Shown in pieces: positions 14,988-24,659 of a stretch of 43,147 nt of DNA. The notes under the pieces were generated by a model that did no database searches, was not told the DNA's origin, and saw only the letters and a program-made list of their open reading frames with translations. This stretch comes from Mycobacterium sp. Its GTDB lineage: Bacteria > Actinomycetota > Actinomycetes > Mycobacteriales > Mycobacteriaceae. Numbering within the stretch: the first letter of the stretch is position 1; each line of letters opens with the position of its first letter. The DNA lies in contig JAGQTQ010000004.1 in the NCBI GenBank assembly GCA_020438905.1, positions 1 to 43,147 of the forward strand. Direction: 5' to 3'. The translations under genes were made by a program, and so were the position numbers.

Positions 14988-17231
14988 GTGCTAGCACGGA
15001 TCGCGCGACTCGGGATCGAAGCGCCGCGGAAGGTCCTCTCGACCGTCGCGCTGATCATGCTCATCATCGGTGCCTTCGGGGTCACGGTTGCCGACGAACT
15101 CTCGCCCAGCGGTTTTCAGGATCCCGGCGCCGAGTCCTCCCGGGCCGCCAAGCAGCTCACCGAGAAGTTCGGACAGGGTGACGTACCGCTGGCGGTGGTG
15201 CTCACCGCGCCCGACCGCTTCGACAGCCCCCGGGCCACAGCGGTCGCGCAAGAGGTCATCTCCCAGCTCAGGGAATCCGGGCATGTCGCATCGATCAGCT
15301 CGGCGTGGACCTCGCCGCCGGCGGCCGCCGCCGCCTTGGTCAGCCAGGACCGGAAGTCGGGGCTGATCGTCACCGGTGTCGTCGGCACCGAGGCGCAACA
15401 GCAGAAATACACCGAGGTGCTCACCGACGCCGTCGACGGCGAGCGCGACGGCGTGCTGGTGCGCTCCGGCGGCACCGCCGTGGTCAACCTGCAGGTCACC
15501 GAACAGTCCAAGCGGGACTTGCTGGTGCTGGAGGCCACCGTCGTTCCATTGAGCTTCCTGGTGCTGGTGTGGGTGTTCGGCGGATTGTTCGCGGCCGCGC
15601 TGCCGGTGGCGGTCGGAGTGATGGCGATCCTGGGCGCCCTGGGCGTGCTGCGTACCGTCACCTTCTTCACCGATGTGTCGATCTTCGCGCTGAACCTGAC
15701 CACCGCGATGGGTCTGGCGCTGGCCATCGACTACACCCTGCTGATGATCAGCCGCTACCGCGACGAGGTCGCCGCCGGCGCCGATCGGGAACAGGCGGTC
15801 GCCACCACGATGGCCACCGCCGGGCGCACCGTGCTGTTCTCCGCGGTCACCGTCGCACTGTCGATGGCGGTGATGGTGCTGTTCCCGATGAACTTCCTTC
15901 GGTCCTTCGCCTACGCCGGGGTCGCGACGGTGGCCTTCGCCGCGCTGGCGGCGGTGATCGTCACCCCCGCGGCCATCATCCTGTTGGGCGACCGGCTGAA
16001 CTCCCTTGACGTCCGCCGGCTGGTGCGGCGCGTGCTGGGCCGTCCGGAGCCGGTGGCGCGGCCCTGGCACGAGGAATTCTGGTATCGCTCGGCGAAGTTC
16101 GTGATGCGCCGGGCGGTCCCGATCGGGCTGGCGGGAGTGGCGTTGCTGGCCCTGCTCGGTGCACCGTTCTTCGGTGTGCGGCCCGGTTTCCCCGACGACC
16201 GGGTGTTGCCCCGGTCCGCATCGGCCCACCAGGTCGGTGACCTGCTGCGCGACGAGTTCCTCAACGATTCCGACAACGCCGTGCCGATCGTCGTCGACTC
16301 TGCCGGGCTGGATCCCGCCGAGATCGGGCGCTACGGCGCCGAACTGTCCCGGGTCACCGACGTCACCGCGGTGTCCACCCCGTCCGGGACGTTCATCAAC
16401 GGCAATCTGGTCGGGCCTCCGGTCGCGGCGACCGGGGTCAGCGCGGGGGCAACTCTGCTGACCGTCGGCAGCAGGGTCCCGCTGTTCTCCATCGCATCGG
16501 ATGCCCAGTTGGACCGGCTGCACGCGGTGCCCGCACCTGGGGGCCACGCCGTCGAGTTCGGCGGGCTGGCGCAGACCAATCGCGACAGTGTCGCGGCGAT
16601 CACCTCGCGGCTGCCGCTGGTTCTGGGGCTGATCGCGGTCATCATGCTCGTCCTGCTGTTCCTGCTGACCGGCAGTGTGGTGCTGCCGGTCAAAGCGCTG
16701 ATCCTGAACATGCTGTCGCTCAGCGCGGCGTTCGGTGCGATGGTCTGGGCGTTCCAGGACGGCAATCTCGGCGGGCTGGGAACCACGACGACCGGGACGC
16801 TGGTTGCCAACATGCCAGTCTTGTTGTTCTGCATCGCCTTTGGTCTGTCGATGGACTACGAGGTGTTTCTGGTCTCGCGAATCCGCGAGTTCTGGCTTGC
16901 TTCCGGCCGAGGACCGGGCGACAGTGACGAAAGTGTGGCGTTGGGCCTGGCCCGAACCGGTCGGGTGATCACCGCCGCCGCGCTCATCATGGCGATCACC
17001 TTCGCCGGACTGGTTGCGGCCAAGGTGGCCGTGATGCGCCTGTTCGGCGTGGGTCTGACGCTTGCGGTGCTGATGGATGCGACCTTGGTAAGGCTGGTCC
17101 TGGTGCCGGCGTTCATGCATGTGATGGGCAAATGGAACTGGTGGGCGCCGGCTCCGTTGCGGCGCCTGCATGATCGGTTCGGCATCAGAGAGTCGGGCCC
17201 CCCGACGCCAGCGGTGGACAAGGCGGGGTGA
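14988..17231 (+). CDS. MMPL-family RND transporter
   Basis: 747 residues in two similar halves, each with a first membrane helix, a periplasmic domain and a bundle of five helices, about 12 helices in all. The proton-relay Asp-Tyr pairs of this family are present in both halves: AIDYTLLMISRYRDE (Asp248-Tyr249) and SMDYEVFLVSRIREF. There is no long cytoplasmic C-terminal domain like that of MmpL3. MMPL pumps export cell-envelope lipids and siderophores; the cargo here is unknown. Because it lies near a type III PKS operon, a lipid product is a reasonable guess. GTG 14988 follows GAGGA by 7 nt inside a direct repeat. Convergent with the methyltransferase gene, stop codons 7 bp apart. Confidence 0.9.
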   Translation: MLARIARLGIEAPRKVLSTVALIMLIIGAFGVTVADELSPSGFQDPGAESSRAAKQLTEKFGQGDVPLAVVLTAPDRFDSPRATAVAQEVISQLRESGHVASISSAWTSPPAAAAALVSQDRKSGLIVTGVVGTEAQQQKYTEVLTDAVDGERDGVLVRSGGTAVVNLQVTEQSKRDLLVLEATVVPLSFLVLVWVFGGLFAAALPVAVGVMAILGALGVLRTVTFFTDVSIFALNLTTAMGLALAIDYTLLMISRYRDEVAAGADREQAVATTMATAGRTVLFSAVTVALSMAVMVLFPMNFLRSFAYAGVATVAFAALAAVIVTPAAIILLGDRLNSLDVRRLVRRVLGRPEPVARPWHEEFWYRSAKFVMRRAVPIGLAGVALLALLGAPFFGVRPGFPDDRVLPRSASAHQVGDLLRDEFLNDSDNAVPIVVDSAGLDPAEIGRYGAELSRVTDVTAVSTPSGTFINGNLVGPPVAATGVSAGATLLTVGSRVPLFSIASDAQLDRLHAVPAPGGHAVEFGGLAQTNRDSVAAITSRLPLVLGLIAVIMLVLLFLLTGSVVLPVKALILNMLSLSAAFGAMVWAFQDGNLGGLGTTTTGTLVANMPVLLFCIAFGLSMDYEVFLVSRIREFWLASGRGPGDSDESVALGLARTGRVITAAALIMAITFAGLVAAKVAVMRLFGVGLTLAVLMDATLVRLVLVPAFMHVMGKWNWWAPAPLRRLHDRFGIRESGPPTPAVDKAG

Positions 17232-17238
17232 CTGACCC

Positions 17239-17988
17239 CTAACCCAGGTAATCCGATTCGAGAACCAGGTCACCCAACAGCGACTGATATTCGACGTGGG
17301 TGCGGTGTTCGACCGTCCTCCAGTGCCGGCCCTGCTGCTCGCGCATGAATTCGCGGTATTTCGGGGAGCCGGGAAAGCCCACGTTGTCGGCCATCACGAT
17401 TGAGCCCGGATGCAGCCAGCCGCGATCGAGGATGGCGCACAGATCGGCCAGGTAGGCGTTCTTGTCGTGGTCGATGAAGAGGAAATCCAGATCGCCCGAG
17501 GTGAATCCGTTCTCCCGCAACACATCCAGGGTGCGGCCGCCGTCGCCGATCGTTCCGACGACGCAGGTGACGCGGTCCGCTACGCCGGCGTGCGTCCAGA
17601 TACGGCGGGCCACCGCGGCGTTGGCGGCCGAGAGTTCCACCGAGAACACCCGTGCAGATGGCCCTGCTCGGGCGATGCGTAACGCGCCGTAGCCGCAGTA
17701 GGTTCCCAGCTCCAATGCCAGTAGCGGGTCGGACCGCCGGACCGCGGCGTCGAGTAGCCGGCCTTTCTCATCGCCGACATTGACCAGGAAGGACTTCTCG
17801 TAGGCGTATTCGTCGAGTTTGGCCAGCGCGTCGTCGATGTCGCCGGGACGGGCGTGGGCCACTACGTAGTCGGCGGCCGCATTCTCCCGCCCGTCCCCCA
17901 ACTGGCCGGTGGTGTTGAACTTGCGGATGCCCAGACCGGTGCGTAGCACCGACCAGCGCAGCATCGGTAGCCGCTTACGAAGGCCCAT
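17239..17988 (-). CDS. Class I SAM-dependent O-methyltransferase (COMT-like)
   Basis: 249 residues. The SAM-binding glycine motif is LALELGTYCGYGALRIA (about residues 90-105), followed by the acidic position in RVFSVELS. The metal-site and catalytic region is FLFIDHDKNAYLADLC, and then IVMADNVGFPGSPKYREF. This order resembles catechol O-methyltransferases of the COMT type, which methylate vicinal dihydroxy-aromatics with Mg2+. The natural substrate is unknown. It is divergent from the membrane methyltransferase 48 bp away, which leads into the type III PKS operon. An action on a phenolic or quinone-type polyketide is therefore possible but not shown by sequence. Confidence 0.87.
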   Translation of the reverse strand: MGLRKRLPMLRWSVLRTGLGIRKFNTTGQLGDGRENAAADYVVAHARPGDIDDALAKLDEYAYEKSFLVNVGDEKGRLLDAAVRRSDPLLALELGTYCGYGALRIARAGPSARVFSVELSAANAAVARRIWTHAGVADRVTCVVGTIGDGGRTLDVLRENGFTSGDLDFLFIDHDKNAYLADLCAILDRGWLHPGSIVMADNVGFPGSPKYREFMREQQGRHWRTVEHRTHVEYQSLLGDLVLESDYLG

Positions 17989-18036
17989 GCTCTCACGCTA
18001 CGGGAGTACTTTGGACGCCAGGAGGTCCGCTCGTCC

Positions 18037-18879
18037 GTGCCCAACCAGACGCCGCCCAACCAGACGCCGCCCAACCAGACGCCGCCGAACCAGACGATGG
18101 CGCGCAAGCTCATGGCTCTGTGTGCCGGAGTGCTCTGCCACGTGTCGTTCGGCATCGCCGTGCTGACCATGATGGCCGCGATGTATTTCGGCATGACCCG
18201 ATCGCTGGGTCGGGTGCTCGAGCCGTGGAACTGGGTTGCCAACGCCGCGCTGCTGGTTCAATTCCCCGTCGTCCACTCGCTGCTGCTCACCGGCAGGGGC
18301 AGAAAGCTGCTCGCCCGGCTCGTGCCGTTGGGCGTCGGTCCGACGCTGTCGGCGACGACCTACGCGACCATCGCGGCCTTCGGGGTCTTCGCCCTGTTCG
18401 CCTTCTGGTCGCCGACCGGGGTGATCCTGTGGCAGGCGCACGGTTCGGTGTTGGTGGTGATGACCGCGCTTTACGCGGCGTCATGGCTGTTACTGGGCAA
18501 GTCGATGATCGACGCCGGGCTATCCCTGCAGACCGGCGCGCTCGGGTGGTTCGCCTTGTTCCGCGGCCGCAGGCCCGTCTATCCGCCCATGCCGGAGAGC
18601 GGCTTGTTCCGGTTGACCCGTCAGCCGATCTATCTGGCTTTCACGATGACCCTCTGGACCGTGCCGACCTGGACCCCCGACCAGCTGGTCGTCGCGGTGA
18701 CCCTGACCGGTTACTGCCTCGTCGCGCCGAGGTTCAAGGAGGCCCGGTTCCGCCGGATCTACGGCCGGGAATTCGACCGCTACGCGGCCGCGGTGCCCTA
18801 CTGGCTCCCCTGGCCGCGGCCCCGTCTCTCGGGTGGGGCCGGGGAGGGGACGTCACCGGCCGGTAAGACGATCCAATGA
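18037..18879 (+). CDS. NnrU/MddA-like membrane methyltransferase-family protein
   Basis: 280 residues with about five or six membrane helices (for example ALCAGVLCHVSFGIAVLTM and TTYATIAAFGVFALFAFW). The C-terminal part has the signature of the isoprenylcysteine-methyltransferase/NnrU group, TRQPIYLAFTMTLWTVP, and then RFKEARFRRIYGREFDRYAAAVPYWLP cut into the usual E...F...Y..Y..VP pattern. Members include methanethiol S-methyltransferase MddA; the substrate here cannot be inferred. The N-terminus is odd: residues 2-20 are a PNQTP repeat encoded by about four 15-bp tandem units. GTG 18037 has AGGAGG 11 nt upstream; ATG 18097, after the repeats, is an alternative. It ends 31 bp before the type III PKS. 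Confidence 0.8.
   Translation: MPNQTPPNQTPPNQTPPNQTMARKLMALCAGVLCHVSFGIAVLTMMAAMYFGMTRSLGRVLEPWNWVANAALLVQFPVVHSLLLTGRGRKLLARLVPLGVGPTLSATTYATIAAFGVFALFAFWSPTGVILWQAHGSVLVVMTALYAASWLLLGKSMIDAGLSLQTGALGWFALFRGRRPVYPPMPESGLFRLTRQPIYLAFTMTLWTVPTWTPDQLVVAVTLTGYCLVAPRFKEARFRRIYGREFDRYAAAVPYWLPWPRPRLSGGAGEGTSPAGKTIQ
18039..18096 (+). repeat. 15-bp tandem repeat inside the membrane methyltransferase start
   Basis: Unit CCCAACCAGACGCCG (Pro-Asn-Gln-Thr-Pro) repeated nearly four times without gaps; the last unit differs by one base (CCGAACCAG) and ends in the ATG at 18097. As 15 is a multiple of 3, copy change would keep frame. Confidence 0.9.
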
Positions 18880-18898
18880 TGTGCGCGTCATGAAAATG

Positions 18899-18904
18899 CA
18901 TACT
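18899..18904 (+). promoter_or_regulatory. -10 box of a probable leaderless type III PKS promoter
   Basis: CATACT, one change from TATACT, ends 6 nt before GTG 18911, the leaderless geometry seen at several other genes in this window. A G-rich GAGGGG lies directly against the GTG and is too close to be a normal SD. No clear -35. Confidence 0.45.
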
Positions 18905-18910
18905 TGAGGG

Positions 18911-20005
18911 GTGTCGAGAGCAACCGGAATCGACGATGTCCGGCCGGTGAGCGTGATCGCCGGCGTGCAGGGAGCGTTGCCCGCCAACCGCTATTGCCAG
19001 GACGAGATCGCTGACGCCTTCCTGGCGTTGCCCGGCTTCGCCGAGCACGAGAAGATCGTTCGCGGGTTTTACCGGGCCGCCAAGGTCGGCCATCGGCACC
19101 TCGTGCTGCCCTTGGAGGCTTACGCCGGATTACGCGACTTCGGCACCGCGAACGACACATTCATCGACAACGCCGTGGAACTCGGCTGCGCGGCCGTCTC
19201 GGCGGCACTGGAGGAGGCCGGCCTGTCCGCCGCCGATGTGGACATGATCACCTCGACCACGGTCACCGGTGTGATGGTGCCCTCGGTGGAGGCGCGGGTG
19301 GCGAGCCGACTGGGAATGCGGCCCGACGTTCGACGCGTGCCGATGTTCGGACTCGGTTGCGTCGCCGGTGCGGCCGGGGTGGCCAGGGTGCACGATTATC
19401 TGCGCGGCGCTCCCGACGGCGTAGCGGTGCTGTTGTCGGTGGAGTTGTGCTCGATGACCTTCACCGCGGTGCAGCCCACGATCGCCAGTCTGGTCGGCAC
19501 CGCACTGTTCGGCGACGGGGCCGCCGCGGTGGTCGCGGTGGGTGAGCGACGTGCCCGCGAGACGGGCGTGCGGGGTCCGGCCGTCCTGGATTCCCGCAGC
19601 CACCTCTATCCCGATACCCTTCGCACCATGGGCTGGGACATCGGCTCCAGTGGGTTTGAACTGGTGCTCTCACCCGACGTTCCCGAGGTGGTCGGCCGCT
19701 ACCTGCGCGACGATGTCACCGGATTCCTCGCCGCCCACGAACTCGCCATCGATGACATCCGGACCTGGGTGAGCCATCCAGGCGGGCCCAAGGTCATCGA
19801 GGCGATCGTCGAGAGCCTTGAGTTGCCCGACGGTGCGCTGGAGTTGACCTGGCGTTCGCTGGCCGATGTCGGCAACCTGTCGTCCTCCTCGGTGCTGCAC
19901 GTCCTGCGTGACACGATCGCCGGCGCTCCCTCGCCCGGAGCCGGCGTGATGATGGCGATGGGTCCGGGTTTTTGTTCGGAACTGGTTCTGCTGCAATGGG
20001 ATTGA
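18911..20005 (+). CDS. Type III polyketide synthase
   Basis: 364-residue thiolase-fold enzyme of the chalcone/alkylresorcinol synthase family. The catalytic triad is visible: Cys150 in PMFGLGCVAGAAGVARV, His289 in WVSHPGGPKVIEAI and Asn322 in DVGNLSSSSVL. The cyclisation-loop region around ELCSMTFTAVQP is bacterial in type. Such enzymes extend a fatty acyl starter with malonyl-CoA to resorcinols or pyrones. Mycobacterial examples are Pks10, Pks11 and Pks18, and the enzyme behind biofilm polyketide quinones in M. smegmatis. The next two genes overlap it and supply a methyltransferase and a flavin oxidoreductase, the same trio as srsABC of Streptomyces griseus. Product not determined by sequence. 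Confidence 0.92.
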   Translation: MSRATGIDDVRPVSVIAGVQGALPANRYCQDEIADAFLALPGFAEHEKIVRGFYRAAKVGHRHLVLPLEAYAGLRDFGTANDTFIDNAVELGCAAVSAALEEAGLSAADVDMITSTTVTGVMVPSVEARVASRLGMRPDVRRVPMFGLGCVAGAAGVARVHDYLRGAPDGVAVLLSVELCSMTFTAVQPTIASLVGTALFGDGAAAVVAVGERRARETGVRGPAVLDSRSHLYPDTLRTMGWDIGSSGFELVLSPDVPEVVGRYLRDDVTGFLAAHELAIDDIRTWVSHPGGPKVIEAIVESLELPDGALELTWRSLADVGNLSSSSVLHVLRDTIAGAPSPGAGVMMAMGPGFCSELVLLQWD

Positions 20006-20507
20006 GCTGGTACACGCTGCTGGTCGCAGCCGTCGCGGGCGAGCGGGTGGTCGAGCTTGTAGTGGCCCGGCGCAACCTCGCATGGAGTCGCGCCCAAGGC
20101 GGCGTGGAGGTCGGCTTCGGGCACTATCCGATGATGGTTCTGCTGCACGCCGGTCTGCTGATCGGATGCGTGGTGGAGGTGTCCGCTCTGGACCGGCCGT
20201 TCCTGCCGTGGCTGGGCTGGCCGATGTTGGCGATCCTGGTTGCCGCTCAGGGCCTCCGGTGGTGGTGTGTGGCCACACTGGGCCGACGGTGGAACACCCG
20301 GGTGATCGTGATCCCCGGCGCGCCCCGGATCACCGCTGGTCCCTACCGGTTCTTCAGCCATCCCAATTACGTCGCCGTGGTCGCCGAGGGCATCGCGCTG
20401 CCGTTGGTCCACACCGCCTGGATCACCGCGTTGCTGTTCACCGTGCTCAACGCGGTCCTGCTCACCACCAGGATCGGCGCCGAAAACGCGGCGTTGGCCA
20501 AGCTCAC

Positions 20508-20511
<4 letters not shown>
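19996..20511 (+). CDS. Isoprenylcysteine carboxyl methyltransferase-family protein (SrsB-like)
   Basis: 171 residues, four or five membrane helices. The family motif lies in GPYRFFSHPNYVAVVAEGIAL, preceded by LGRRWNTRVIVIPG and followed by a C-terminal IGAENAAL; the Arg/His-Pro-Asn-Tyr and Glu positions bind SAM in ICMT. In Streptomyces SrsB, a relative, methylates the alkylresorcinol made by a type III PKS; the same role is inferred here. ATG 19996 overlaps the end of the PKS gene by 10 nt (TTG 20002 is an alternative), and the stop overlaps the next start as ATGA, so translation of the three genes is coupled. Confidence 0.88.
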
Positions 20512-22585
<2,074 letters not shown>

Positions 22586-22596
22586 GCCCTCAGACC

Positions 22597-22647
22597 GTGA
22601 TCGCCGTCAGAAGGTGATCGCCGTCAGAAGGTGATCGCCGTCAGAAG
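22597..22647. repeat. Three 17-bp tandem repeats over a lipoprotein stop codon
   Basis: GTGATCGCCGTCAGAAG occurs three times head to tail (22597-22613, 22614-22630, 22631-22647). The third copy contains the stop codon (TCA at 22641-22643 on the plus strand) of the minus-strand lipoprotein; the other two lie between it and the pat stop. Confidence 0.9.
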
Positions 22648-23357
22648 GTGACGGTGGAGTCGGCGTTGAGCACCTTGGCCGCGTCGAGCACGACCTGTTG
22701 CTGGCCCTCCGGGGCGTCGGCGTTGAGTTGGAGCACGAACAGGGCTCCGTCCTTACCGGGGATCACCACGGTCTCCTGGGCGATGTAGCGCCGAACGTTC
22801 TCCTGCAGGTAGGAACCCTGGAACTGGATGGCGTCGAAATCGCCCAGCTTGATCTTCTCTACTTCTCCGTCCTGCTCGTAGCCGGGCAGGTTCTGCAGCA
22901 TTCCGGGTGCGTATTCGAGCACCTTGGCCGCCTCCACGTCGCCGGTGAGTTTGGAGACGATCGCGGTGATGAACGGCGGGTCGGCGGGATCCTCGGCCTT
23001 GTCGTAGATGATCGCGCCGTAGGCCCATTCGGGCTTGCGCGGACCGGCTGCCTTCCAGTCCGGCGGCATCGCGAAGTTGAATGTGGGCGAACCGGGTTCG
23101 CCCTGGGTGACTGCGGACTCGACGATCTTGTTCTCGGCCACGTAGTCGGCGATGGTCTTGTTCGGCCCGGTGGGCAGATCGGGTACGGCGAGCCCGGAAC
23201 TGGATGTGGCCGCACCGGCTTCCGCCGAGGTCTCAGCGGCGGTCTCTGTCTTGGCGGTCTCTGTCTTGGCGGTCTCGGACTGGGTGGCACTGCACCCGGC
23301 CAGTGAGACGCCCAGCGTCAGTACCGACACGCCGACCGCCAGCGACATCTTCTTCAT
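22641..23357 (-). CDS. LpqN/LpqT-family lipoprotein
   Basis: 238 residues. Signal peptide MKKMSLAVGVSVLTLGVSLAGC with lipobox LAGC (Cys22), then a Thr/Glu/Ala-rich spacer with KTETAKTETA repeats. The folded domain resembles mycobacterial LpqN/LpqT: DYVAENKIVESAVTQGEPG, FNFAMPPDWKAAG, WAYGAIIYDK and a C-terminal QETVVIPGKDGALFVLQLN. LpqN-type proteins are outer-face lipoproteins linked to MmpL3/MmpL11 lipid transport in some reports; the role here is unknown. ATG 23357 is chosen for the signal peptide, with GGGAG about 9 nt upstream; 11 extra upstream codons are unlikely. The stop codon is inside a 17-bp tandem repeat. A family relative, lpqT, lies near the right end of the window. Confidence 0.85.
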   Translation of the reverse strand: MKKMSLAVGVSVLTLGVSLAGCSATQSETAKTETAKTETAAETSAEAGAATSSSGLAVPDLPTGPNKTIADYVAENKIVESAVTQGEPGSPTFNFAMPPDWKAAGPRKPEWAYGAIIYDKAEDPADPPFITAIVSKLTGDVEAAKVLEYAPGMLQNLPGYEQDGEVEKIKLGDFDAIQFQGSYLQENVRRYIAQETVVIPGKDGALFVLQLNADAPEGQQQVVLDAAKVLNADSTVTF

Positions 23358-23452
23358 CGAGTCTGTTCTCCCTTGTCCCCGTCGCCGCATATCCGCACTG
23401 ACCAGTGCAGCTTAGCGAATCGGCAGTTCCCCCGCCGGTGGCGAAGAGGCGG

Positions 23453-23458
23453 TAGGTT
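23453..23458 (+). promoter_or_regulatory. -10 box of a leaderless tspO promoter
   Basis: TAGGTT ends 6 nt before ATG 23465, placing the transcript start on the start codon; no SD at usual distance. Confidence 0.55.
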
Positions 23459-23464
23459 GAGGCC

Positions 23465-23941
23465 ATGCGCAAGGCACTGGTGGGTACCGGCCTGGCCACG
23501 ACGATGGCTGCTGTGGCCGGGAGCGTGGCGAGTCAGCAAGGTGTGCGAGGGTGGTACACCAGGATCCGCAAGCCGGGATACGTGCCTCCCAACGCGGTGT
23601 TCCCGATCGCCTGGACGACGCTGTACGTCGACATCGCCGCCACCTCCGCCGCGGCGATCGAACGCTTCCGCGCCGAGGGTCAGGACGGCAAGGCCCGCGC
23701 CTACATCGCCGCTCTCGGAGCCAACCTGGCCCTCAACGCCGGATGGAGTTGGGTGTTCTTCAAGATGAACAAACTCGGACCATCGGTCGTGGCGGCCGCG
23801 GCGCTGGCGGCCAGCAGTGCCGATCTGACCCGGCGTGCCGCCGACGCCGACCCGAAGTTCGGGGCTGCGTTGGCGCCCTACCCGCTGTGGTGCGGGTTCG
23901 CCACGGTGATGACGGCCGATATCTGGCGGCTCAACCGCTGA
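23465..23941 (+). CDS. TspO/MBR-family membrane protein
   Basis: 158 residues with five predicted helices. Family markers are the first loop WYTRIRKPGYVPPNAVFPIAW followed by TTLYVDIA, ALNAGWSWVFFKMNKLG in the third helix (the usual N..W...FF), and the end PYPLWCGFATV..ADIWRLN, where most members have PY..W..FA...N..IW.LN. TspO proteins bind porphyrins and lipophilic ligands and act in stress and tetrapyrrole handling. The family's second-helix and loop residues are kept, so function is likely intact. The downstream lipoprotein gene overlaps or abuts its stop. Confidence 0.88.
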   Translation: MRKALVGTGLATTMAAVAGSVASQQGVRGWYTRIRKPGYVPPNAVFPIAWTTLYVDIAATSAAAIERFRAEGQDGKARAYIAALGANLALNAGWSWVFFKMNKLGPSVVAAAALAASSADLTRRAADADPKFGAALAPYPLWCGFATVMTADIWRLNR

Positions 23942-24597
23942 CCGCGCGACTGCTGGCGGCTCCGGCGACGGTGCTGATCACCGTCCTGGCCGCCTGCGGA
24001 TCCCCGCCGCAGCAGCCGGCCACTCCGGCGCCGGCTCCCCCGAGTGCGGTCCAGGCAGACCTCACCCGGGTCCGTGCCGCACTGCCGTCCGGCTACGAGG
24101 TCGGGGAGTTGACCGGCGCGTCGAGCGCCCCGGCGTTCTGGGGATTCGGTGCCGGTTGGAGCGCTGCGCCACCGCGATGCGCAACGCTGGCCGATCCCGC
24201 GCCCGGCGACCGCGCCGCGCGCGGGTTGTCGGCCTCGGGGGAGGGGGGGACGGTCTTCGTCGTGGTGGCCGCCGACGGTGCCGGCGCGCCCCCGGCCGAT
24301 GTGCTGGCCGAGTGTTCGCACTGGAGGATGGTCTTCGGCCACACCAGTGCCGAGGTGACCGGCGCCGACGGTCCGGCCATCGAGGGCGCCGAGACCACCG
24401 CCTGGAACGCCGTCGCGCGAACCGTCGTCGAGGCCGGGAGTCAGACCAGCACTCTTATCTCGATGCAGGCCGCCTTCTTCGGGTCCCGCGTCGCGTTCGT
24501 CACGCTGATCACCGACCCCGGATCGACACAACCCGCGCTGGATCCGGACTTCGCCGCCGGCCTGCTGGCCACCGCGGTCGCCGCCTATCGCGGGTGA
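23890..24597 (+). CDS. DUF5642-like lipoprotein, first of a tandem pair
   Basis: Up to 235 residues. The lipobox LAAC follows ARLLAAPATVLITV, then a Pro/Ala/Gln spacer (GSPPQQPATPAPAPP) and a domain of about 180 residues starting DLTRVRAALPSGYEV and ending ALDPDFAAGLLATAVAAY. The domain resembles the next gene's product in order and length. Function is unknown; such proteins are on the outer face of the plasma membrane. The start is uncertain. GTG 23890, or GTG 23887, inside tspO is the nearest standard start but gives a long charged N-terminus. A CTG at 23938 overlapping the tspO stop as CTGA would give a tidy signal peptide. Confidence 0.7.
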   Translation: MRVRHGDDGRYLAAQPLTARLLAAPATVLITVLAACGSPPQQPATPAPAPPSAVQADLTRVRAALPSGYEVGELTGASSAPAFWGFGAGWSAAPPRCATLADPAPGDRAARGLSASGEGGTVFVVVAADGAGAPPADVLAECSHWRMVFGHTSAEVTGADGPAIEGAETTAWNAVARTVVEAGSQTSTLISMQAAFFGSRVAFVTLITDPGSTQPALDPDFAAGLLATAVAAYRG

Positions 24598-24646
24598 AAG
24601 ACTGCCGGCGGCAGGCTGCCCTGGGACGTGTCCGGTCAACGGGGAG

Positions 24647-24652
24647 TAAATT
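24647..24652 (+). promoter_or_regulatory. -10 box of a leaderless promoter for the second DUF5642-like lipoprotein
   Basis: TAAATT ends 7 nt before ATG 24660. This geometry favours ATG 24660 as the start over the in-frame TTG at 24651, which lies inside the box. Confidence 0.5.
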
Positions 24653-24659
24653 GACCGCG

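Noticed and set aside
14991-17273. A 760-codon minus-strand frame opposite the MMPL gene
   Set aside because: Translation is His/Arg/Gln-rich with no hydrophobic or known motif; it is a shadow of the transporter.
22597-22647. 17-bp repeats as a CRISPR array
   Set aside because: Units are head to tail with no spacers, only three copies and no cas genes.
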